The translations under genes were made by a program, and so were the position numbers. Below are positions 7,057-13,979 of a stretch of 34,951 bases of DNA, in pieces (within the stretch, counting starts at the first letter, position 1; every line of letters begins with the position of its first letter). The DNA comes from an uncultured bacterium (GTDB lineage: Bacteria; Bacillota_I; Bacilli_A; Acholeplasmatales; Anaeroplasmataceae), in the NCBI GenBank assembly GCA_949291115.1, contig CASETY010000012.1:1-34951 (forward strand). The letters are read 5' to 3'. Below the pieces are notes generated by a model, which did no database searches, was not told the DNA's origin, and saw only the letters and a program-made list of their open reading frames with translations.

Positions 7057-8425
7057 ATGCTGTTTTTAAAACAGGTTGTTTGGGTTCTAATTTTCTTACT
7101 TTATAACGAATTATAAAGACTAAAGCTTTAAAAGTCCAATCAAAAATCATTGCTGTCCAAACCCCTAAAGCTCCTAAGTGTAATGTGTAGTGAAAGACGT
7201 ATGAAAAGCCAAGTCTAAACACAAACATAGAAAATACACTAACTATCATTGTAAACATTACATCATTGCTAGCCCTTAAGGCGTTTGGTAAAGTAAAGGC
7301 TGCTGGCCAAAGTAACATTGCAAAGCCATCGTGAATTAAGACTAGCCAAATGGTTAATTCTTTTGCTTCTGGTGATATATTAAAAATATTAACTGTTAAA
7401 AAGATTGTACTACAAATACCTACATTTAAGACAATTGTCATTATATAAGCAATCTTTAATAATTTCTTAGTAAAATATCTTGCAGCTTTATAATCCTTAG
7501 CACCAATACACTGGCCAACAACTGTTATCATTGCCAAATTCATGGCACTGCCAGGTATACATCCTAAAGAATCAAAGGTGCCAGCTGTTGAATTAGCCGC
7601 TGTTTGATAAGTTGCATATAAAGCGATGATTGAAACAACTAATATTCTTCCTAATTGAAATAAACCATTTTCAATGGCAGAAGGGATACCAAAACGTAAA
7701 ATTGAACCAATAGTTTTTATTTTAGGTACAAAAATTTCTTTAAAACTAATTCTTAAAGGACAGCTTGGATTAAATAAAAGTGCTAAAATGACTAAACAAG
7801 CTACTGCTCTTGATACAATAGTTGGAATAGCTACCCCTTCTACACCCATGTTAAAGCCATAAATTAAAATGGAATTGCCAACAACATTAATTATATTCAT
7901 AAGTAAACTTACAAACATACTTATTTTTGAATTTCCTAGGCTCCGATATAAAGCGGCAGCTGAATTATAAAGAGCCAAAAAAGGGAAAGATATACAAGTT
8001 AATTTTAGATATGTACTAGCAGCACTCATAACGGTTGGTGAAATTTGACCATATAATAATTTTAAAATTGAATCACCAAGCAACAAAGTTAGAAGCATAA
8101 TTCCTAAGCCCACAATTAGACTAATTAATAATAGCTGGTTACTAGATATTTTCGCATCTTTAATGGCTTTTCTACCAAGAGCCTGACTAACAACAACTGC
8201 CCCACCAGTCGCTAAGGCGCTAAATATATTAATTAAAAGAGTATTTATCATATCTGATAAAGAAACTCCAGATATTAGATCATCACCATATCTTGAAATA
8301 AAAACGGTATCTAACAAACCAACTAGAATAGCTAAAGTTTGTTCAATAAGTAAAGGAATAATTAATTTTTTTAAATCTTGTTTAGTGAAATATTTATCCA
8401 TTGAATTATTAGTTGTCGCTTCCAT
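7055..8425 (-). CDS. MATE family multidrug/metabolite exporter
   Basis: A 456-residue membrane protein with 12 predicted helices in two homologous halves, the normal MATE size. The first half begins with PLLIEQTLAILVGLLDTVFISRYG near residues 25-48, the usual MATE start; VVVSQALGRK near 80 and VVGQCIGAKDYKAAR near 305-320 are the matching loop motifs of the two halves. It would export cationic drugs or metabolites by Na+ or H+ antiport; the substrate cannot be predicted. The ATG at 8425 is preferred: an AGGTG site lies 5 bases before it, though an in-frame GTG at 8431 is possible. It is a single gene, transcribed towards cadA. Confidence 0.92.
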   Translation of the reverse strand: MEATTNNSMDKYFTKQDLKKLIIPLLIEQTLAILVGLLDTVFISRYGDDLISGVSLSDMINTLLINIFSALATGGAVVVSQALGRKAIKDAKISSNQLLLISLIVGLGIMLLTLLLGDSILKLLYGQISPTVMSAASTYLKLTCISFPFLALYNSAAALYRSLGNSKISMFVSLLMNIINVVGNSILIYGFNMGVEGVAIPTIVSRAVACLVILALLFNPSCPLRISFKEIFVPKIKTIGSILRFGIPSAIENGLFQLGRILVVSIIALYATYQTAANSTAGTFDSLGCIPGSAMNLAMITVVGQCIGAKDYKAARYFTKKLLKIAYIMTIVLNVGICSTIFLTVNIFNISPEAKELTIWLVLIHDGFAMLLWPAAFTLPNALRASNDVMFTMIVSVFSMFVFRLGFSYVFHYTLHLGALGVWTAMIFDWTFKALVFIIRYKVRKLEPKQPVLKTA

Positions 8426-8495
8426 GTTCACACCTCACCTTTTTAATTATATTCCTATTTTTTAAAAAAAGAAAGTTACGATGTTTTTATTTTGT

Positions 8496-8524
8496 TTGGA
8501 ATTATTATAAAAAATTGTTATAAT
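8496..8524 (+). promoter_or_regulatory. Promoter of the tmk-holB-ricT-rsmI operon
   Basis: TTGGAA (8496-8501) and TATAAT (8519-8524) are separated by 17 bases, 28 bases ahead of the first start codon. No other good promoter is seen before metG, so this may drive the whole seven-gene run. Confidence 0.65.
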
Positions 8525-8552
8525 AGATGTGATTTAGTGGTGGTGGATTTTA

Positions 8553-9536
8553 ATGAGATTATATGATCATTTAAATAAATTTTCGAAAGTAGAATTACAA
8601 GCATTAATGTTACAATCAGAAGTTCCTTTTAAAAAGAAAATGACTAAAAAAGAATTAATTGAAAGAACTATTGAAGTAGTAACAAAAGAAGAATATTTCT
8701 ACAATTTTTTTAATTTATATTTTCATACTGTTTTGAAAATTACTGATGAACTAGTTGAAAAAGGCTATTATAGAATATATGAAGAAAACTTTTTTACTTA
8801 TACAGCGCGTAAAAGTATTTATTTCTATTGTATTGCTGAAACTCTTTTCCCAACTGATGAATTTAGGACACTTTACAAAAAATATATGACAAAAGAAGCG
8901 AAAGAAGAATTTGAGGTTAGTTCAGCAGCTAATCAAGCGGTAAATTATTGTAATACTGTCTTTGGTGTTTATAAATTTGAAGATGTAGTTGAAATCATTA
9001 AGAATTATTTAAATATTAATTATCGTCTTGCTAGAAATTTAGCTAAATTATCATTAAAAATGAATGCGAAATATGATAAAAATCAAAAGCTTTATTATTC
9101 ATTAGATATTGAAAATATTGAGGAAATTCTAAATTTTCATGATGTTGATAAAAACATCATCCCTAGTTATTTTGAATTTGTATATTATGCCGAAAATATG
9201 TTTTGTAAAAATGAATATATGGATAAGTTTAGAAAGATGGTAGCTGCTTTAATTAATGAGCCAACAGCTTTTACTTGCTGCTTAAGTATTCAATATGATT
9301 TGGCACAACCTACATTTCCTGAAAAGATTGGTAAATATGAATTACTTGAACATTTCTTAAGTTACCCAGAGGAAGATGATTATTTTAGATTATTATTCAT
9401 GGATGCTGCATTACTTACACAGTGTAGGTATAATACACCTGATTGTTTTTCAATGTTACAAAACGTAGCATTTAAAAGCGCAACTGGTTTCGATGAAGAT
9501 ATTGAAAGAGAAGACGAAAATAAATTGGTTTGTTAG
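8553..9536 (+). CDS. Uncharacterised 327-residue helical protein
   Basis: I do not recognise this protein. It is predicted soluble, rich in helix-forming, aromatic and acidic residues, with no signal peptide or membrane segment. The first 45 residues (FSKVELQALML, then KMTKKELIERTIEVV) resemble a small SAP/HeH-like helix-turn-helix, a weak impression. Several cysteines cluster near the C-terminus (CC about 247, then two around 289 and 296), without an obvious zinc-site spacing. It is the first gene of the operon, with a promoter 28 bases upstream. Its last codons run up to the ribosome binding site of tmk, so the two genes are translationally close. Association with DNA replication or nucleotide genes is positional only. 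Confidence 0.6.
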   Translation: MRLYDHLNKFSKVELQALMLQSEVPFKKKMTKKELIERTIEVVTKEEYFYNFFNLYFHTVLKITDELVEKGYYRIYEENFFTYTARKSIYFYCIAETLFPTDEFRTLYKKYMTKEAKEEFEVSSAANQAVNYCNTVFGVYKFEDVVEIIKNYLNINYRLARNLAKLSLKMNAKYDKNQKLYYSLDIENIEEILNFHDVDKNIIPSYFEFVYYAENMFCKNEYMDKFRKMVAALINEPTAFTCCLSIQYDLAQPTFPEKIGKYELLEHFLSYPEEDDYFRLLFMDAALLTQCRYNTPDCFSMLQNVAFKSATGFDEDIEREDENKLVC

Positions 9537-9544
9537 AGGTAGTT

Positions 9545-10165
9545 ATGAAAGGGTTATTTATAACATTTGAAGGTGGCGAATGTAGTGGAAAGACTACAAT
9601 CATTGAAGAATTAAAGTCCACATTAGAAAATAAAGGTTATGAAGTTTTAGTTACAAGAGAGCCTGGTGGTTCTTTTATAGCTGAACAAATTAGAAAAGTT
9701 TTATTAGATAAAGAAAATGTAGGTATGTCTAGTGAATGTGAAGCTTTATTGTATGCCGCATCCCGAATTGAACATTTGAAAAAAACAATTTTACCAGCTT
9801 TAGAAAAAGGGACAATAGTTATTAGTGATCGCTATTTAGACTCATCATTAGTCTATCAAGGCTATGCTAGAGATTTAGGTGTTGATAATGTTTTAAAATT
9901 AAATATGTATGCTTTAAATTATATGCCTGATTTAACTATCTTTATTGATGTTAAACCAGAAGTAGCCCTTAAGCGTTTATCATTAAGACAAGGGAAGGTT
10001 GATCGTTTAGATAGTGAATCTTTTTCTTTTCATCAAATGGTTTATGATGCCTATTTAGAAATAGCTAAAATGTATAAAGAAAGAATTAAAGTTGTTGATG
10101 GTAATAAGTCATTAGAAGAAGTTACTAAAAATGCCATCAATTTAGTATTAGAGCGTTTACAATGA
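9545..10165 (+). CDS. tmk: Thymidylate kinase (dTMP kinase)
   Basis: Phosphorylates dTMP to dTDP using ATP, an essential step of dTTP synthesis. The protein has 206 residues, standard for the family. The P-loop is FEGGECSGKTT (residues 7-17, GxxxxGKT), with cysteine where most homologues have glycine or aspartate. The dTMP-binding DRYLDSS motif is near 94-100 and the REPGG motif near 40. The lid region near 140-152 holds R-Q-G-K-V-D-R-L. The start is set at ATG 9545 because AGAGGT lies 4 bases before it, rather than an upstream TTG. The stop overlaps holB as ATGA. Order tmk then holB then ricT matches the Bacillus origin-proximal cluster. Confidence 0.95.
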   Translation: MKGLFITFEGGECSGKTTIIEELKSTLENKGYEVLVTREPGGSFIAEQIRKVLLDKENVGMSSECEALLYAASRIEHLKKTILPALEKGTIVISDRYLDSSLVYQGYARDLGVDNVLKLNMYALNYMPDLTIFIDVKPEVALKRLSLRQGKVDRLDSESFSFHQMVYDAYLEIAKMYKERIKVVDGNKSLEEVTKNAINLVLERLQ

Positions 10166-11094
10166 GAACATTAAATATTGACAATGAAAATTTAAACATC
10201 TTAAAAAAAGCTAAAGATAACAACAGATTGATGCATGTTTATTTATTCTATGGTGACGATAAAATAAGAATGGTTGATACAGCTTTAGCTTTTATGTGTT
10301 CATTTTATAATGATGATTTAAATTCTAAAGAATGTGAAAATATTTTAAATAAGAATCATTTAAATCTTAAAATGTTAGAAAAATTAGAAGGCAAATCATT
10401 AATTGGTAAGGAACAAATAAGCGAATTAATGCTAGAGCTTAGTAGAACATCACTGACTCCTGGCAAAAGATTTTATATAATTGATGGTATTGATTTGGCT
10501 TCAACTTCCGCTCAAAACTCTTTACTTAAGTTTATTGAAGAACCCGTAAATAAAGAAGAAATAATAGGTATTTTATGTGCCACTAACTTTTCTAAAGTAC
10601 TAACGACTATTAAAAGTAGATGTGGGCTTTTGTATTTTAAAACACCTAGTGATGAGGAAATTGAAAACATTTTAAAAAGTGAATTTGAAATAGATGACGC
10701 TTTTTTATTAAGTAGTATAGCTAAGAGCAAAACGGAAGCTTTTTCAATAGCAGATAGTAAGGAATTTTCCTTAGCTAAGGCCGTTTTTTATGATTTTATA
10801 GAAATTGACAATCAAAAAGATTTTACTTTATTTTATTTAAAATATAAAGATTTAGATGGTATTAGTTTTAGTTATTTTCTAAATTTTTTAACTAAATTTT
10901 ATAATGCTTCCCTTCATCAACTAAAATTGATTTTTTCAACAATATATGATAAAATCAAAGAAATTAGCACTAATCTTGATTTAGAAGAAAGGAAACAAAG
11001 ATTAGATGCTTTATTAAAGATAAGTGTTAGAAAAGAAAGTTATGTTCAAGTAAAATATTTATTACATAACTTATTAATAGACTTTTTCAAATAG
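10162..11094 (+). CDS. holB: DNA polymerase III delta-prime subunit (clamp loader), divergent
   Basis: A 310-residue AAA+ clamp-loader subunit. The most diagnostic stretch is ASTSAQNSLLKFIEEP near residues 112-127, the delta-prime/RuvB-like sensor region, followed by TIKSRCGLLYF near 150, the sensor 1 and arginine-finger (SRC) motif. The N-terminus is unusual: MHVYLFYGDDKIRMVD occupies the place where a GxxGxGKT P-loop is normally seen, and the four-cysteine zinc module is missing (only two cysteines with the wrong spacing). Loss of ATP binding is tolerated in delta-prime of several bacteria. Position between tmk and ricT supports the name. It starts in the tmk stop (ATGA). Confidence 0.85.
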   Translation: MRTLNIDNENLNILKKAKDNNRLMHVYLFYGDDKIRMVDTALAFMCSFYNDDLNSKECENILNKNHLNLKMLEKLEGKSLIGKEQISELMLELSRTSLTPGKRFYIIDGIDLASTSAQNSLLKFIEEPVNKEEIIGILCATNFSKVLTTIKSRCGLLYFKTPSDEEIENILKSEFEIDDAFLLSSIAKSKTEAFSIADSKEFSLAKAVFYDFIEIDNQKDFTLFYLKYKDLDGISFSYFLNFLTKFYNASLHQLKLIFSTIYDKIKEISTNLDLEERKQRLDALLKISVRKESYVQVKYLLHNLLIDFFK

Positions 11095-11104
11095 GTGATT
11101 TATT

Positions 11105-11929
11105 ATGCAAGTATATCGTGTACAATTTAAAGAAGCTGGTAAGCGTTATTTTTTTCAAAACAGTCATCATTTACCTTTAAATTATGATGATTATGTAGTG
11201 GTAGAAACTATTAGAGGTCTAGAACTTGGTAAAGTTAAAGGCCCTATTGAAATTGAAGAAGATGCTTCTTTAGAAATAAAAGATATTTTAAGAATTGCGA
11301 CTAAGGAAGATTTAGAGCGTTATAATCGTTTTAAAGAAGAAGCAACTTTAATTGTTTTAAAAGTTAAAGAAGAAGTGTCAAAATTAAAATTGGATATGAA
11401 AGTTTTAGAAGCGGAGTACACTTTAGACCGTTCCAAATTAATTATTTATTTTGAATCAGAAACGAGAGTTGATTTTAGAGAATTAGTTAAAGTATTAGCT
11501 GAGCTATATCATATTAGAATTGAACTTCGTCAAGTTGGTAGTCGTGATGGAGCGAAAGTATTTGGTGGTGTTGGTCCTTGTGGAATGGTAGTTTGTTGCA
11601 AATCTTTTTTAACGGAGTTTGATACAATTACAGTTAAGATGGCTAAGAATCAAAACTTAGCTTTAAATCCAGTTAAAATTAGTGGTAATTGCGGTAAGTT
11701 ATTATGTTGTATTAGTTATGAAAATGATAATTATTTAGCTTATCGTAAAGACTGTCCTAAGATGGGTGATGTAGTTAAAACGATTGAAGGTTTAGCGAAA
11801 GTTATTCAATTAGATCCTTTAAATAAAACGATTAGAGTTAGATATTTAGATAATTTAGATAAGATTGTTAATTTAAAGATTGAAGATGTCACTTTTGAGA
11901 AATCTTTGGATGTTGAGGAATTTAATTAA
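11105..11929 (+). CDS. ricT: RicT/YaaT, PSP1-domain protein of the RNase Y-associated complex
   Basis: A 274-residue cytoplasmic protein. In Bacillus subtilis YaaT (RicT) forms the Fe-S-containing Y-complex with RicA and RicF and directs RNase Y cleavage of polycistronic mRNAs. The PSP1 C-terminal domain is clear: VEVVRGLELGKV-like YVVVETIRGLELGKV near 29-43, RVDFRELVKVL near 124, and a conserved cysteine-rich core (GGVGPCGMVVCC near 156-167, SGNCGKLLCC near 196-205, CP near 218) that ligates the cluster in characterised members. RicA and RicF are not in this window. AGGTGATT precedes the ATG. It lies between holB and the tRNA methyltransferase, as in Bacillus. Confidence 0.93.
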   Translation: MQVYRVQFKEAGKRYFFQNSHHLPLNYDDYVVVETIRGLELGKVKGPIEIEEDASLEIKDILRIATKEDLERYNRFKEEATLIVLKVKEEVSKLKLDMKVLEAEYTLDRSKLIIYFESETRVDFRELVKVLAELYHIRIELRQVGSRDGAKVFGGVGPCGMVVCCKSFLTEFDTITVKMAKNQNLALNPVKISGNCGKLLCCISYENDNYLAYRKDCPKMGDVVKTIEGLAKVIQLDPLNKTIRVRYLDNLDKIVNLKIEDVTFEKSLDVEEFN

Positions 11930-12663
11930 TGGCAATTGTTTTAAATGAGCTTTTAGGCGTGCCAGGTTTAAAAATTTATCAAGATACTGATTATTTAATT
12001 TTTTCTTTAGATTCTATTTTATTGGCTTCGTTTGTAAAAACATTAAGACAAACGAAAAAAATAGTTGATTTAGGAACTGGTAATGGTCCCATTTTGTTAT
12101 ATTTAACTTTAAAGACAAAAGCTTTAATGACAGGAATTGAAATTCAAAGTCATTCCTATGAATTAGCTTTAAAAAGTGTTAAGGAAAATAATAAAGAAGA
12201 CCAAATAAGCTTATATAATAAAGATATTAAAAATATTAATCAAATCATTGGTAAAAATATTTACGACATTGTCATATCTAACCCACCGTTTTATAAACTA
12301 GGTGAGGCGAGACTTAATGATAAAGAGTCTTTAAATATTGCAAAACATGAAGTGTTAATTACTTTAGAAGATATTATTAAAGAAGCATCTTTATTGTTAA
12401 AAAATGGTGGTTCGTTTTATTTAGTTCATCGACCTAGTAGGTTATGTGAAATATTTAGTCTATTAAGTAAGTATCATTTAGAGCCTAAAAGGATGCGCCT
12501 TGTTTATCCTAAAGTTAATAAAAGTTGTAATCATGTATTAATTGAGGCTAAAAAAAATGTAAATCCCGCCAGTCTTATTGTATTAGAACCATTAATAGTA
12601 TATAATAATGATGATAAGTGGACTGACGAAGTATTAAATATCTATAATGGGAAGGAGATTTAG
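11929..12663 (+). CDS. trmN6: tRNA1(Val) (adenine(37)-N6)-methyltransferase family (YabB/TrmN6)
   Basis: A 244-residue SAM-dependent methyltransferase. SAM-binding motif I is VDLGTGNGPILL near residues 46-57, an acidic motif II follows (GIEIQ near 72), and the catalytic NPPF motif (SNPPFYKLG near 116-124) marks amino-group N6-adenine methylation. The C-terminal part (RMRLVYPK, NHVLIEA) matches the YabB/TrmN6 family. Its place between ricT and rsmI equals that of yabB in Bacillus. It starts in a TAATG overlap with ricT. The assigned target, A37 of a valine tRNA, follows from the E. coli homologue; activity in this organism is inferred. Confidence 0.9.
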   Translation: MAIVLNELLGVPGLKIYQDTDYLIFSLDSILLASFVKTLRQTKKIVDLGTGNGPILLYLTLKTKALMTGIEIQSHSYELALKSVKENNKEDQISLYNKDIKNINQIIGKNIYDIVISNPPFYKLGEARLNDKESLNIAKHEVLITLEDIIKEASLLLKNGGSFYLVHRPSRLCEIFSLLSKYHLEPKRMRLVYPKVNKSCNHVLIEAKKNVNPASLIVLEPLIVYNNDDKWTDEVLNIYNGKEI

Positions 12664-12665
12664 CC

Positions 12666-13073
12666 ATGTTTTTAAGTTATTTAAGTCGTAAGGAAAAATT
12701 AAAATTCTTGGATTTAGCCATTTATATGGTTGATATTGATGGTGAACCAACATTAGTAGAAAAAAGAATTTTAACTAAAATGTTAGCGGAAGTTGATGAT
12801 GTAAGAAGTGAATATACTTTCCAAAAGACTGAAAGTATTGAAGATACTATTGACTTTTTTGTTAATGCTAACCAAGTAGTTAAAAATGTTGTTTATCTTA
12901 ATTTAGTTAAGATTTCAATGGAAGATGATCTTTATAATACTTCTGAATTATTATTCTTAGAAGACATTCAACAAAAGTTTTCTATTACTGCTGAAAAGCG
13001 TCGTGACTTAATTTCAATTGTTTATGCGGAACGTGATTTAAGAGAAAGAGCTAGTCGTATTGTTAAAGATTAA
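12666..13073 (+). CDS. Small helical protein, TerB-like, function unknown
   Basis: A 135-residue soluble, mostly helical protein. The segment LDLAIYMVDIDGEPTLVEK at about residues 15-33, an acidic D-x-D-G-E-x-T-x-x-E pattern inside a helical pair, resembles the metal-binding helices of TerB-like (tellurite resistance B) domains. The rest of the domain is weakly conserved, so this is tentative. An AAGGAG site lies 8 bases ahead of the ATG. It sits exactly where Bacillus has yazA and neighbours between yabB and rsmI, but it has no GIY-YIG features. It overlaps rsmI as TAATG, so the two are probably translated together. Confidence 0.6.
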   Translation: MFLSYLSRKEKLKFLDLAIYMVDIDGEPTLVEKRILTKMLAEVDDVRSEYTFQKTESIEDTIDFFVNANQVVKNVVYLNLVKISMEDDLYNTSELLFLEDIQQKFSITAEKRRDLISIVYAERDLRERASRIVKD

Positions 13074-13903
13074 TGAGAAGATTTAGTTATGATGGAAGCC
13101 CTATATTATATCTTGTAGCTACCCCAATTGGTAATTTAGAAGATATAACTTATAGGGCCTCTCGTATTTTAAAAGAAGTAAAAAGAATTTATGCGGAAGA
13201 TACGCGTAATTCTTTAGTTTTGCTTAAACATTATGATATTAAGACGCCTTTAGTTAGTTATCATGATTTTTCTAGTTTAGAAGAAGCTAAAAAAATTATT
13301 GATTATATTTTGGCTGGTAATGATGTGGCTTTAATTAGTGATGCAGGGATGCCTGTTATTAGCGATCCTGGTTTTAAGTTAGTTGAATTAGCTATTCAAA
13401 ATGATATTAGAGTAGTCGTTGTACCAGGACCTAGTGCTTTTATTACGGCTTTTGCGGCTAGTAATTTAGCGATGCCACTTCATTTTTATGGTTTTTTACC
13501 ACCTAAAGAGTTAAAAAGACAAGAGTTTTTAGAAAATATTAAGTATCAAACAGGAACTTTAATTTTTTACGAAGCTCCTCATCGTCTTAGAGAAACAGTT
13601 TGTAGTATGCTTAGAATTTTAGGTGATAGAAAAGCGGTTATAGCTAGAGAATTAACTAAGAAATATGAAGAATACATTTGGGATAATTTAAGTAATTTAG
13701 ACCTTGATTTAAAAGGGGAAATTGTCTTATTAGTAGAAGGTCATATTGAAAATAATTTAGAGACTGATCCGTTTAAATTAATTGATTTAAAAGTTAAAGA
13801 AGGTACTAAATTAAGTAGTGCGGTTAAAGAAGTAGCTTTGATGCTTAATTTAAAGAAAAATGAATTGTATTTAGAATATTTAAAAAAGAAAGAAAATCAA
13901 TGA
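13073..13903 (+). CDS. rsmI: 16S rRNA (cytidine(1402)-2'-O)-methyltransferase
   Basis: Methylates the 2'-O of C1402 in the decoding centre of 16S rRNA, using SAM. The protein has 276 residues, standard for the family. Signature segments: YLVATPIGNLEDITYRA near 13-29, AEDTRNSLVLLKHY near 41-54, ISDAGMPVISDPG near 84-96, VVPGPSAFITAFAASNL near 108-124, FYGFLPPK near 131-138, and FYEAPHRLRET near 160-170. These are the tetrapyrrole methylase-fold motifs of the RsmI subgroup. It is the last gene of the operon; a terminator hairpin begins in its final codons. It precedes metG as in Bacillus, without the intervening abrB. Confidence 0.96.
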   Translation: MRRFSYDGSPILYLVATPIGNLEDITYRASRILKEVKRIYAEDTRNSLVLLKHYDIKTPLVSYHDFSSLEEAKKIIDYILAGNDVALISDAGMPVISDPGFKLVELAIQNDIRVVVVPGPSAFITAFAASNLAMPLHFYGFLPPKELKRQEFLENIKYQTGTLIFYEAPHRLRETVCSMLRILGDRKAVIARELTKKYEEYIWDNLSNLDLDLKGEIVLLVEGHIENNLETDPFKLIDLKVKEGTKLSSAVKEVALMLNLKKNELYLEYLKKKENQ

Positions 13904-13917
13904 TGGTTTTCTTTTTT
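13891..13917 (+). terminator. Terminator after rsmI
   Basis: AGAAAATCA (13891-13899) pairs with TGGTTTTCT (13904-13912), allowing one G-U pair, around a 4-base loop. A run of T follows to 13917. It overlaps the rsmI stop codon and separates rsmI from metG. Confidence 0.6.
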
Positions 13918-13944
13918 CTACTTTTAAATTATGTTAAATTGTAG

Positions 13945-13950
13945 TATAAT
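13945..13950 (+). promoter_or_regulatory. Probable -10 box of metG
   Basis: TATAAT lies 29 bases ahead of the metG start. The -35 region is poor, so the assignment rests on this box and on the preceding terminator. The leader is too short for a T-box element. Confidence 0.45.
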
Positions 13951-13979
13951 TTTCTAAGGTTTTAAAGGAGTAGATTTAG

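Noticed and set aside
13904-13979. T-box or SAM riboswitch before metG
   Set aside because: The gap is 76 bases and already holds a terminator, a -10 box and the ribosome binding site; no room for a T-box.
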